Shown: in pieces, positions 48,901 through 59,151 of the stretch
Numbering within the stretch: position 1 is the stretch's first letter
Layout of the letters: every line of letters starts with the position of its first letter
DNA from: Panorpa germanica
Taxonomy: Eukaryota > Arthropoda > Insecta > Mecoptera > Panorpidae
Reading direction: 5' to 3'
Length of the DNA: 64,000 nt
Assembly: GCA_963678705.1 (NCBI GenBank)
Contig: OY783216.1
Location: 3,596,001-3,660,000 of the forward strand
Translations under genes and position numbers: made by a program
Notes under the pieces: generated by a model
The model's input: the letters and a program-made list of their open reading frames with translations, nothing else
Database searches by the model: none
What the model was told of the DNA's origin: nothing

Positions 48901-51407
48901 AAAATACAGGGATGGAAAATTTTAAAGTCACCGTTAAAGGCGACCTTATAATTTGGTCGATTTTTTTCCAGCGACAAAAATAAAATCGATGGAAATTTCT
49001 TACAGAATACCAAATAAAAAATCATCGCTTTTATGACGTCATTTTACAGCGATGAAATTTTTTCACCGGTGGAAATACTTTACAGAATAAGACCCTATAA
49101 TTAAAGGAGAGTTAAAATGTCTCCAAATTTTGCCACTTTTTCATTGATAATTCTGTTTGTTTCAGATCACCGAAAGGAAAAGTGTGATTTTTCAAAAAAT
49201 CTTGTAAGCTGCTTAGCTGAACGTGGAAGAACGAATTGTGAAGATTGGGATAATTCTAGTACGCTGCCATTTTGAGAAATGAAGACATTTTCAAGAACAT
49301 ACTAATTATGACTACCGGATGCAATTATTAAATATATACCTTACTTTATTAGTTTATTATTTTGTTTTAGTCTACTTTCAATGACTTAAGTATGTTTTAT
49401 TATGTCATTAATACGAAAATTATATATTTTGTTAATTAATAAGTAGTAGTACTTTTATCTGTATATAGCATTGTAAATTAATAAAAATATAAATTTATTG
49501 GTCGTTACGTAATTTGTTTTGTATGCATGTATGGTGTACTCACCGTTTGTTTGGCACCCTGCAGCTCGATTATTCGGTTTTCTCGTTCCAGTTGTACTTT
49601 CTCCGATCCCAGCTTATTAGCGTGGTAGACCAATTGTTTCAGATGCAGTATGCCATCAGCATTGGAGTTATAAATTCCAGATAACTCTTTGTAAGAATAC
49701 GTCATCAAAATGGATTTATTTTTATTAAATTGTTCTTGTAATTCATCTAAAGTTTGGTGGTGGAATTCTGGAATAGAAACATATTTTGATCATGTCTCAC
49801 ATTCTCCCAGTAAACAATTTGGTGAAGAGTCCTGTTTTGTGACATTTCTATACATAGTAGTGGGTAGACATAAAGTGGATTACTAGAACCTCAAATGTTA
49901 AATTATTTTTTAATAACTTCTTATATGTTAAGGAGATATTAACAATTAAAAAAGTCATTTTGTCTCATTTTGACCTCACAACCGCTAGTTGTTATCTCTT
50001 TTATACAACAGAGCGTAAAAGAGATATATTCTTGACAGAACTCTGACAAGTTTACAGGTTACCAACCTTACAGCTCATAAATCTCTGCTATATGTATTTA
50101 TATATCAAAATATCAAATATTATTTACAGCTATTTCAACGAACAATAAAATTTCAATATTATATCTGCCGTAACAGGGTTACTTATTATATTCTTTGAGT
50201 TGACTTGATTATTTTGACTACCAACAGCTACAGAACATTACCACAGCACTGTCCTACTCAACAAATAACTGACGTATACAATGTATTTCACGTCATACAA
50301 ATATGGCCGACCATTTCTAGCGCAAAAAGTACAGTTCAAATTTTGAATTGCTATATTTCCGTCAATATTTAGATATTTAATAAAATAGACACGCCAATAC
50401 ACATTTATTAACATCAATTTCAGGCGTATACTTAAACATTCTAAAATACTGTCTTCTGCCAAAGTTGTCAGCGCTGTTTCTATTTCTACGACAAATACAA
50501 GTCTATTTTTACAAGCCTTTAGTGTGCACCTAGCCTTACAGTATAGATATTTTAACTAAATTAACATACTTATCAACTTATCAATAATCTCCAAATGATT
50601 TTGAAGGTTTGTGGCATACTGCATTTCAGATTGACATAGCTCCTGCATTAATTCATCAACAACTCTCTTCTTGCATTCCACTACTCGATCAAAATTTTTC
50701 GCTGTTTTCTAAAATACAAAATTATTAATTAATCCGGTCAATTTATACATAAAAATAGTGGTCAAATAACAAAAATTCCCGGAGAGCCAAATATTGGTGG
50801 AGAGCTATGGTTTACCATTACAAATATAGTTTTAAAAATCCCCATCGATCCTATGTGTGCTACAAAAGTTATTCGGGGTCAAAGGTCAAAATTTGAGGTT
50901 TTTTGGATTTTTCTCGAAAACGGTAAGTTTTATCAAAAAAAAATTTCAAACCAAAGTTGTAGATCTTAAAATTCTCTACAAAAATGGTCTTCATGATTTT
51001 TTCATAAGAGTTACCATTCCTGAGATATCGCGATTCTAAGAGTCACACGAGGACTATATTTGGGAGCGTCCAAAAATGAACTTACTCTTAAATCTTCTTG
51101 CATTTGTTCACATTTTGCGCTTCGTAAAATGTGCCGCCATTGTTGATTAATCTTTGCCAAATTTAATCGTGAAAATGCTTCTTCTCTTTTCAGTTTATTC
51201 TGAAATTTGTTAATATTTTAATTGATTTAAAACCGGAAATTTACCTCTCAATATACAATATCAAACCTTCATAAACGTGGCGATTAATTGCTGTTTCCGG
51301 CGGCGTGCTTCCTCTTCAATGTCAGCTCGATGTTGCAAATATCGGGCTCGCTCTTCATCTGTCATTCGCGCCAATTTGTTGGCTTTGCTTTTCTTTTTAG
51401 GTGGCAT
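42975..51407 (-). CDS. DRC2: Dynein regulatory complex subunit 2 (CCDC65)
   Basis: Eight exons (minus strand, 5' to 3'): 51267-51407, 51086-51199, 50570-50708, 49544-49767, 45297-45494, 44344-44538, 44057-44266, 42975-43349. Phases agree throughout and give 531 residues (human 484). The protein is almost wholly coiled coil. Signature stretches are MTDEERARYLQHRADIEEEA, LNLAKINQQWRHILRSAKCE, the CRKFETEKEKVLPW block, ENFWFRHNRVKLDCVALSEE and a C-terminal TCIEASTSIAVKHNAL. All match CCDC65, a core subunit of the nexin-dynein regulatory complex that ties axonemal doublets and controls dynein. An acidic, Lys/Glu-rich insert follows VLPWTDQ. Four introns carry transposon copies, and intron 4 hosts an odorant-binding protein gene on the other strand. 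The start is head-to-head with DRC10. Confidence 0.95.
43434..44039 (-). mobile_element. MITE family A, copy 6 (DRC2 intron 7)
   Basis: Inverted full-length copy with ends TAGGCTTGTGTCCTC and GGACACAAGCCCA. It lies wholly within the intron between the last two DRC2 exons and ends 17 bp from the splice donor of exon 7. Confidence 0.9.
44652..45255 (+). mobile_element. MITE family A, copy 7 (DRC2 intron 5)
   Basis: Full-length copy, TGGGCTTGTGTCC to GGACAAAAGCCCA, filling most of the intron between DRC2 exons 5 and 6. Confidence 0.9.
45594..46449 (+). mobile_element. MITE family B, copy 3 (DRC2 intron 4)
   Basis: Full-length copy, CCCAGTAAACATTTTGGAG to TTGTTTACTGGG. The 40 bp just before it (45553-45593) are an inverted fragment of repeat H, so it landed at the edge of older repeat DNA. 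Confidence 0.85.
46779..49275 (+). CDS. Obp59a: Odorant-binding protein (Obp59a-like), nested in DRC2
   Basis: Five exons: 46779-46829, 47285-47497, 47892-48047, 48116-48245, 49166-49275, all with consistent phases, giving 219 residues. Exon 1 encodes a signal peptide (MKAPYLVMLFVFFAVSE). The mature chain has eight cysteines, including the C-x3-C (NCVIHC) and C-x8-C (EKCDFSKNLVSC) spacings that define insect OBPs. Between the first cysteines and C-x3-C lies a long hydrophilic insert: a Ser/Asp/Glu-rich acidic run, then a Lys/Asn/Arg-rich run. The long insert, ALKC...GPSEEALRRVL start and terminal NCEDW resemble the conserved Obp59a group. Family OBP is firm; the Obp59a orthology is from memory of that group and less sure. 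Such proteins are secreted into sensillar lymph. The gene sits entirely within DRC2 intron 4, antisense to it. Confidence 0.85.
47573..47829. mobile_element. Short inverted-repeat element O, copy 1 (OBP intron 2)
   Basis: Left end CCCTACAAACAATTTGTCG and right end AAAATTGTTTGTAG are inverted, with GATTCG/CGAATC motifs inside. Part of it recurs inverted at 59032-59122, and related short copies lie at 48345-48467 and 62321-62430. Confidence 0.45.
48345..48467. mobile_element. Short inverted-repeat element O, copy 2 (OBP intron 4)
   Basis: ACAAACAATTTTTCT at the left and TTTTTTTGTAGGG at the right frame a cluster of degenerate CGAATCGTA / TACGATTCG motifs in both orientations. Confidence 0.4.
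48480..49095. mobile_element. Inverted-repeat element J (OBP intron 4)
   Basis: Ends GGGCCTTATTCTGTAA and TTACAGAATAAGACCC are inverted. The arms share 'GCGGTGGAAATA' and 'GACGTCAT' motifs in opposite orientation. About 615 bp, no coding capacity, single copy here. Confidence 0.6.
49480..49485 (+). terminator. Poly(A) signal for the OBP gene
   Basis: AATAAA about 205 bp after the OBP stop, and before the next DRC2 exon (antisense) begins at 49544. Confidence 0.4.
49806..49860 (+). mobile_element. Truncated end of the short MITE B-prime type
   Basis: CCCAGTAAACAATTTGGTGA and about 30 following bases match the left end of the elements at 56438 and 57227; the rest is lost where a family A fragment begins. 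Confidence 0.55.
49866..50423 (+). mobile_element. MITE family A, copy 8 (DRC2 intron 3, truncated)
   Basis: Family A interior from 'AGACATAAAGTGGATTACTA' to 'TTATTAACATCAATTTC'; both terminal repeats are missing. Confidence 0.8.
50770..51060. other. DRC2 intron 2 body
   Basis: A 377-bp intron (50709-51085). The sequence has phrases such as 'TTCTCGAAAACGGTAAG' and 'CCTGAGATATCGCGATTC', reminiscent of dispersed repeats, but no second copy is visible in the window. The plus-strand frame 50857-51039 is not considered a gene. Confidence 0.35.
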
Positions 51408-51541
51408 TGTGATAATACCTGAAAAGCAAATCAGTTACATAATAGAACAACAAATGTCTCATGCTTAAAATTAATTAATGTACACTCTTCTATTGTCTTA
51501 TGCGGTACTATCTGGTTTTCTTTGGGTATATTTAACGTCAA

Positions 51542-52080
51542 TGGGCTTGTGTCCTATGTCTTAATTTCTATAAAAGTGTACTATATATTGATAAAGTGGG
51601 TTACTAGAACCTCAAATGTTCAATTATTTTTTAATAACTCCTTATATGTTAAGAGATATTAACAATTTAAAAAGTCATTTTGTCTCTTTAATTATTAAAG
51701 GGATTCAACGATGTACACATTCCAACTGTATGTGACATCACAACCGCTGCTAACCTTACAGCTCATAAATCTCTGCTATATGTATTTATATATCAAATAT
51801 TATTTACAGCTATTTCAAGAAACAATAAAATTTCAATATTATGTCTGCCGCAACAGGGTTAAATAAAATAAAAACTTATTATTCTTTGACGTTACTTGAT
51901 TATTTGACTACCAACAGCTACAGACCATTTCTAGCGCTAAAACTACAATTCAAACATTTAATTGCTATATCTCCGTCAACATTTAGATATTTAATAAAAT
52001 AGACACGCCAATACATATTTATTAACATCAATTTCAATCAACAATTGAAAAATCGATCACTAAAAATGAGGACACAAGCC
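51542..52080 (+). mobile_element. MITE family A, copy 9 (between DRC2 and DRC10)
   Basis: TGGGCTTGTGTCCTATG to GAGGACACAAGCC, with an internal deletion. It occupies over half of the 1,040 bp between the divergent DRC2 and DRC10 start codons. Confidence 0.9.
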
Positions 52081-52337
52081 GCGATGGTCGGCACAGACCT
52101 GGTAATTTCACAATAAGGAGTAATAGAACACGAGTTAGCATTGACACAGTTTTAAGCTTTAATAATATGACATAATTGTAAATAAATAGAATTAAAAGTG
52201 TTGTATACTATAATATAATCCTACCTTAAGATACACACTTTCTAATTAAATAAGTTCCAATCTTTAACTGTCCTATTTATGGTTTAAACAGATGGTTTAC
52301 TATTGATCACTCATCCTTAGTTGTTTATCAAAGTGAT

Positions 52338-52351
52338 GTAACCATGGAAAC
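52338..52351 (+). promoter_or_regulatory. RFX-type X-box upstream of DRC10
   Basis: GTAACCATGGAAAC is close to the X-box consensus GTNRCC-N(0-3)-RGYAAC, the RFX transcription-factor site found in promoters of many cilium genes; one position of the second half-site differs. It lies 97 bp before the DRC10 start codon and 930 bp from the DRC2 start on the opposite side. Recognised by eye; binding is inferred. Confidence 0.6.
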
Positions 52352-52447
52352 CATAGTTTGTTTATTTTACGTTTCAAAATGGTTTACTAATAATTGAATC
52401 ATAACAACTATTTATTTATTTCGTTTGGTGTCACAAATAATATTCTA

Positions 52448-55400
52448 ATGGTTTCTCATTTTGCAAAAGATGGACTCCGTAATCTTGAAAATGGTAAATG
52501 TTGTGTTTTGTATTGTTTATATTAGGGTTCTCTCAATTAAAAGCCAATACTTATATAACTTTAATTTATTAATATTTAATTCCAATCAAACATGTATATT
52601 GTCTGGTACCTAATTGATCTGTATGTGTCAAACTTTCAAGTGTCGAGTGTTGAAATCTCTATATAATCAATGGGCTTGTGTCCTCATTGATGTTAATAAA
52701 TGTGTATTGGCGTGTCTATTTTATTAAATATCTAAATATTGATGAAGATATAGCAATTAAAAGTTTGAATTGTAGTTTTAGCGCTAGAAATGGTCGGCCA
52801 TATTTGTATGACGTGAAATGCATTGTATACGTCAGTTATTTGTTGAGTAGGTCAGTGCTGTGGTAATGTTCTGTAGCTGTTGGTAGTCGAAATAATCAAG
52901 TCAAGTAAAAGAATAATAAGTTTTTATTTTATTTAACCCTGCTAAGGCAGACATAATATTGAAATTTTATTGTTCCTTGAAATAGCTGTAAATAATATTT
53001 GATATTTTGATATATAAATACATAAGCAGAGATGTATGAGCTGTAAGGTTGGCAGCGGTTGTGATGTCACATGCATTTGAAATATTATACTTTACACTTT
53101 ATCAATATATAGCACACTTTTATATAAATTAAGACATAGGACACAAGCCCATTCAAATTGACAACAACCAAACCCTTCAAGCATCATTACTTATCATATT
53201 TTATAGTGTTGTTTATTTTTCTTTTTTAGATGAAGACAACATTGATCCTTTGGAAGTTGAATTGGAAATTCAAACGAATAGAATTTTGTATGTTTTATCA
53301 AATTTAATAAAGCACGCTGAAGCTGTATTGTGCCTTCCATTACTATTAGAGAAAAAAAGTGTTCTTCGGAATCATTTCAACGATTCGAACGTGAATTATA
53401 TATACAACACCTGCGCCAAGTATGAAGAGGTAGAGAGATATTTGCGCCTGAATTTGCTGCAACTTAACTTACGTGTTTTAACCTATAATTCTAGAAGTTA
53501 ACTATTAAATAGTTTAGGTATATTTTTTGTTACAGAACTTGACCGAAAGTTCAGCTTCCACTCCAGGTCCTAGATTAGAAAAAGTCGTAAAATTAATTAC
53601 CAATTGTAAAGAATTACGTCCAACTATTGATTTATTATTGGAACATGTAAGAATTTACATCTAAACTCTACATAAGTTTTACGTAAATGTTACGTTGGTA
53701 TTTAACGTGAGTACAATTGATAAATTTCAGATAAATCCAACGTCCGACATGTTTCTAAATGATCTAAGGAAGCTGGTTGAGATAGCAAGAGAAAGATTAG
53801 CCATTTCAGCTCCTGAAGAAATGGAGAATGCTCGCCAGTTGCGAGTAACTGCTGATAAGAACGAACAAACAAAGCAAAAGATTAAGGGTCTAAAATCCTT
53901 TATTTATTTAATTCTTAATTTACTGTTTCACTTTCTATTTCTACTCATGACCTACCCTACTAAATTCAAATTGAATGCTAAATCTACACAATTACAAACT
54001 TAATACACACTCCAAATTTCAACTCTCTATCTTCCTTATCTGCGCCTACATGCACTGGCGTAGCTAGGTATGGGCCAGTCGGTGCTGTGCACCGGGGTCC
54101 CCAAGCTCAGGGGGCCCTCGGACTTTTATCACTTATATTTATATTTTAACGGTTTCACCGTGAAGTAATACTCTTAGTAAATAGTAAACAGTAAACAATA
54201 AACAATAACAAAAATTCTAAATAGTATACTAGGCATTTAATTCTAATGTGAGGTATACAGTAATAACTAGATCGGAAAGTTGGCAGCCAGTTGATATAGC
54301 AGTGAAAGAAACGTTTTTAGGTTTTTATGCATCATTCAAACATGGTGCAGCAGATTTAGTCAACCAGGTGACTACAATTTTTATCGCCAATACCAATATA
54401 CCAATATTTTTAATACCAATATTATAAATCCAAGTATACATTCCTAAACTCTTCACCTAGGCGATCACTAAAGCTCACACAAGACACACATACACATACA
54501 TGTAGTAAGTAGTTTTGCTGTGCCATTTAAAGCTTTGTACCTTTAAAGTATTTATATATATTTATATCTGACTTAAAAAACCTAAACAGTTTAGTTAGGG
54601 GCCCAGATTTTTTTTGCACTGGGGCCCTTGGCTACCTAGCTACCCAGTCTTCCCACTTCTGTTTTATAAATTAAAAGTACTATTTTGATATTTTTAATAT
54701 GTAATATTTTTTAATAGAAATTTCCGAAACTCTACAAGAAGAACGAGATAAACTAAAAGAAAATATAAAGAGTAAAGAAGTAATAATTAATGCACATAAA
54801 CGAACAATTACAGAAATTAATAACAAATGTTGTGATTCCGTAAAGAAAATTACGTAAGTTAATAATTAAATTAACAATTACTTTATTAAAATATAAATAT
54901 TTATAAAACAGTTAAATTTACTTGGAATATCCCTTATACTATTAATTAAAGCGAAGAATCGGAGAGAAGAATGATACAGGACAGTATAATTAGTGAAGAA
55001 AAGCAAACGAAATTATCATCGGAGCTCAAAGTCTTACAATCCACTCTAAATTCAATGTTGGAAATTAATTTAAATCATGAGAGCGAATTAAGAAATAAAA
55101 AGTATGTTTTACTTTCCTATATGGGAGATTGCCTCCACATTATTGCCTTGTACGGGTTTGTGAAGTTTTGTGCAATTTTTCAGAGACGATGTGGAAGCAC
55201 ACCTTATCCAGTGGGTGGAGAAATACGATAAAGACATTGGTGACAAACAAGACACTCTGGATGCTATCAATGAAGAGTTTAATATGAAAACGAAGGAGTA
55301 TGAAGAGCTTTTGGTAAGTAGCTTCATTCTATTCCTGACTGCAATAGATAGATGTGAATGGGCTTGTGTCCTATGTCTTAATTTCTATAAAAGTGTACTA

Positions 55401-56869
55401 TATATTGATAAAGTGGGTTACTAGAACCTCAAATGTTCAATTATTTGTTAATAACTCCTTATATGTTAAGAGATATTAACAATTAAAAAAGTCATTTTGT
55501 CTCTTTAATTATTAAAGGGATTCAACGTTGTACACATTCCAAGTGCATGTAACATCACAATCGTTGTGTAAGGTTACTAACCTTACAGCTCATAAATCTC
55601 TGCTATATGTAGTTATATATCAAAATATCAAATATTATTTATAGCTATTTCAAAGAACAATCAAAATTCAATATTATGTCTGCCTTGGCAGGGTTAAATA
55701 AAATAAAAACTTATTATTCTTTGATTTGACTTGATTATTTGACTGTCAACAGCTACAAAACATTACCACAGCACTGACCTACTCAACAAATAAATGACGT
55801 TAAAATGCATTTCACGTCATACAAATATGGCCGACCATTTTTAGCGCTAAGACTACAATTCAAATTTTTAATTGCTATATCTCCGTCAACATTTAGATAT
55901 TTAATAAAATAGACACACCAATACACATTTATTAACATCGATTTCAATCAACAATTGAAAAATCGACCACTAAAAAATGAGGACACAAGCCCATTGAACT
56001 ACTTTCTTATGGTTACATTTTCTTTGAAATATATTGACCCTCGAAAAAAATGATTGCAACCAAACAAACTTAAAACCACATTTATAATATGAGAAGTGTA
56101 TGTGTGTCTCGAGATAAAAGTTAGCTAAGCTAAATAAAGTATCTTGGATTAATATGTGTCGAATTGTTCTCATTTGGTAGGAACGTTTCGAAACACAAGA
56201 ACGGGAGTACGTAATTTTGATGGCTGAAAGAGAGCAAATAGAGAAAGAGGAAATGGAGGCTAAACTGTATGTGTTTCTTTGTAATCGAGCTGCGAGAAGA
56301 ATCACACGAGCATGGAGGGCATACAAACAGAGGAAACTTGATAAGAAGAAGGTATAATATTATAATTAGAGCCCTGTTCCTACTTTACAATTTCCAACGT
56401 CTAATCGTTACAAATTTTACTTTCTAATGAACCTAATCCCAGTAAACAATTTGGTGAAGTGCCCTATTTAGTGACGTTTCTATCGCTATTTCACTTCAAT
56501 TATAGTTCTCATCAACTTTATCTTCATTTGTATTCCGACAGGTGGAGTAATTTCGCCATTTGAAGCCGATAAAGTAGACATTTTATATGAAGGACTGTGA
56601 GAAAGTGAACTATAAATGAACTCTTTCATAACAAAAAAATCATGACGCATCTTCAATATGATGTCAAAGTGACTCCAAAATGTTTACTGGGATGTATCAT
56701 TGTCGAAAGATTACTATTAACGTTTAGAAATGTAATTCAGAATAATGCTCTAAGCTTAGTTTATTGATCAGAAATAATTGATTTATTTTCTTAAAACTAG
56801 GATAAGGCGCTAAGGGCTCAACGATTAAAGGAAGCAAAATTGAAGAAGCTTCAGAACAAAGAAGGCTAA
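52448..56869 (+). CDS. DRC10: Dynein regulatory complex subunit 10 (IQCD), copy 1
   Basis: Nine exons: 52448-52493, 53230-53429, 53536-53646, 53731-53887, 54718-54853, 54952-55101, 55184-55313, 56181-56351, 56801-56869, giving 389 residues with phases agreeing at every junction. An N-terminal helical region (ELEIQTNRILYVLSNLIKHA) is followed by LNDLRKLVEIARERLAISAP, then long coiled coils (ERDKLKENIKSKEVIINAHK). Next comes the family block DVEAHLIQWVEKYDKDIGDK, and near the C-terminus an IQ-like calmodulin-binding motif, ARRITRAWRAYKQRKL. These features in this order match IQCD/DRC10 rather than the related IQCG/DRC9. It is a structural nexin-dynein regulatory complex subunit in motile cilia. 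The first exon was found by its match to exon 1 of the second copy (HAKDD/HFAKD). Introns 1, 4, 7 and 8 contain mobile elements; the intron 4 donor (GTCTAA) is weak. Confidence 0.9.
52671..53151 (-). mobile_element. MITE family A, copy 10 (DRC10 intron 1)
   Basis: Inverted copy, TGGGCTTGTGTCCTCA to GGACACAAGCCCA, with internal deletions next to each end. The 62-codon plus-strand frame inside is shared by other family A copies and is not a host gene. Confidence 0.85.
54053..54646 (-). mobile_element. Dispersed element E, copy 2 (DRC10 intron 4)
   Basis: Inverted and internally deleted relative to 5531-6513. It runs from CACTGGCGTAGCTAGGTATG to a CCTAGCTACCCAG end and keeps the G/C-rich blocks next to both termini. 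Confidence 0.6.
55359..55993 (+). mobile_element. MITE family A, copy 11 (DRC10 intron 7)
   Basis: Full-length copy, TGGGCTTGTGTCCTATG to GAGGACACAAGCCCA, starting 45 bp after the exon 7 splice donor. Confidence 0.9.
56438..56691 (+). mobile_element. Short MITE B-prime (DRC10 intron 8)
   Basis: CCCAGTAAACAATTTGGTGA to TGTTTACTGGG, 254 bp. It shares its terminal repeats with the 850-bp family B elements but has a different interior, and is nearly identical to 57227-57480. Confidence 0.85.
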
Positions 56870-56980
56870 GTAGTATCAGTTCCGGAACATGGCACTAGAA
56901 AGGATTTCGAGTGCAAAGGGACCTTCATAAAGTTTACTAAGGAATTTGGAACTTAATATTCAGTATTTTGTTGTTGTTAA

Positions 56981-57572
56981 GGTGAAACGATACTTGGCCA
57001 TTTTTGATTCGCGAAATATATACAGCAGGTTAAATATTATCAAAAAAAACATGTTTTTTTTATGTCTAAATTGTTTTATGTAAGGAACTATCAAGGCGAA
57101 TTAAAATCTAAAGCTGCAATTAGTTAGATGAATAACGTATCTACATTTTAAGCTTTCTTTCACTGACTTTTAATGAGTTGGAACCGTAAAAATAAGTTTT
57201 GAAAATGAATATTGCTATATTCTCTACCCAGTAAACAATTTGGTGAAGTGCCCTATTTAGTGACGTTTCTATCACTATTTCACTTCAATTATAGTTCGCA
57301 TCAACTTTATCTTCATTTGTATTCCGACAGGTGGAGTGGTTCCGTCATCTGTAGCCGATAAAGTAGATATTTTATATGAAAAAATGTGAGAAACTGAACT
57401 ATAAATGAACTCTTTTATGACAAAAAAATCATGACGCATCTTCAATATGATGTCAAAGTGACTCTAAAATGTATACTGGGTAGTTAAATTCCAATTTTTA
57501 TATGACTGGTAACATTTCTAAAGGGTTGTAATAAATACAGGTTAAAAAATTTAGGTCAAGTATCGTTTCACC
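56981..57572. mobile_element. MITE family C, copy 3, with nested insertion
   Basis: Complete element with GGTGAAACGATACTTGG at the left and its complement AAGTATCGTTTCACC at the right, flanked by TTAA (56977-56980 and 57573-57576). A B-prime MITE sits inside it at 57227-57480. Confidence 0.85.
57227..57480 (+). mobile_element. Short MITE B-prime nested in family C
   Basis: CCCAGTAAACAATTTGGTGA to ATACTGGG. Flanks read TCTCTA on the left and TAGTTAAATT on the right; the unoccupied site in family C copies is TTTCTAGTTAAATT, so the insertion duplicated TA. Confidence 0.85.
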
Positions 57573-57961
57573 TTAAGTAATACATTGAATTGAAAGAATT
57601 ATTTAGAATTTAAAACATAGACAGCTTATAACCATCTAAACACTGAAATTTTACATCATTGGATAAATGGACAAAGGACAATAAAAATGTTGTACTGATA
57701 TATTTATTTAATATTTAATATTATATAACCTTGCCTAAAAAGTTTTATTAACGTTAGAAAAAATACGTCTTTTTTTAAATATTTATTAAGCTTTGGTTTA
57801 TACAGCATTTTAAAAGTTACAGATTTATATATGTTTATCATTAATTAATTAACTAAAAATTCATTTTGTAATTATAGGTATATATTTATATTAACCTAAA
57901 AAATATTATGTAACAGATTCTCGTAGACCTTTTTATATTAAAACTTAAAAAAACCTTATAT

Positions 57962-58694
57962 CCCAGTAAACATTTAGTGAAATAGAATGGCTTGGTGAAG
58001 TTCGAGTCACTCGTACAATTCTATTCTAACGCTTTACAAGTTCGAAGCAACAACACAGAAATCAATTTTAGTTCAAATTGATTCCCTACCTGTCAAGATT
58101 TTGTGAAGTAAAATCTGATATATGTAGTCTTAGCTAGTTCGTTAATAGTTCAAAAGTGGTACACAAAAGTCGCTTTTCGTTCAAATTGATTCCCTACTTG
58201 TCACAGATTTTGTGTTAATTGTTAGAATTTTTTCATAATAATATTTTATCTTTTTCCAACATCATTCATTAAGTAGCAGTTGTTTCTTTCACACTTAGAT
58301 ATATTTTTTTTAGTTCATTTTCATTCCAAAGTGAGGAATCAATCTGCTAAGTGAGAAAGAAACGAGATGCGGTTAGATATAGTTATAAATTTGTTTTCTA
58401 ATAAAAATCGATTTTATTTTTCAAAATAAATACTCTGTTTAAACTTCCCGCTTAATTTTAATGTATAATTTCCCTGACCAATCACAGCAGGGCATAAATT
58501 ATAATTTATAACTCCTGTCATAAATCATAAACCGGAGTCGCTTTTATACAGCAGTGAGCCGTCGTTGCGATGTCTGTAGCTCATAAATAGGGCATTTCCT
58601 ATGAACGACTGAATAGAAAACAAACACGTTCCAGACAAAAAACTCATGATATGTAATAGAATGAAGTAGAATTTACTCCAAAATGTTTACTGGG
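57962..58694 (-). mobile_element. MITE family B, copy 4 (rearranged)
   Basis: Inverted family B element between CCCAGTAAACATTTAGTG and AATGTTTACTGGG, set in TATA...TATA. The interior contains an additional segment near 58100-58230 (a repeated 'TTGATTCCCTAC' block) and lacks part of the standard core. Confidence 0.75.
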
Positions 58695-59031
58695 ATATAT
58701 ATATGTGGGAACTTAGTTGAACTCTAATGTTTGTTACACCACTGCAAGTAATCAACTGATCATTGTTTCCATCTAAGATAATCTAAAGATAACAAATACA
58801 ATTAACAGTTTATTAGGCTTTTATTGAATTTATGTATAAGACATCAATGTTACACAGTAAGTCCTCAAATTATTTTAAGTTTTATGAATTGTGAGCAAAT
58901 TCCCTTCTGAGAATCCATTTATCTCTGAATCTGTCTGAAGTCAAGGACATACTGTACAAATAACTCCATTGTGATCACTAACAACATATTAATAAATACG
59001 AAAGTATCGTTTTCTACTACCCAGTACTACC

Positions 59032-59122
59032 TCATATGTTCTCCCGAACACTGTTTGACTACTGTCTAACCGTTCTCTGATACGAGATTGCTAAGATACG
59101 ACAAATTGTTTGTAGGGTTATT
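59032..59122 (-). repeat. Fragment of element O
   Basis: Reverse complement of the left part of 47573-47829, sharing 'CTACAAACAATTTGTCGTAT' and 'TTCGGGAGAACA'. It lies just downstream of the predicted secreted-peptide gene's stop codon. Confidence 0.5.
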
Positions 59123-59151
59123 GATTAATTATTAACTGTGAAATTATGTTC

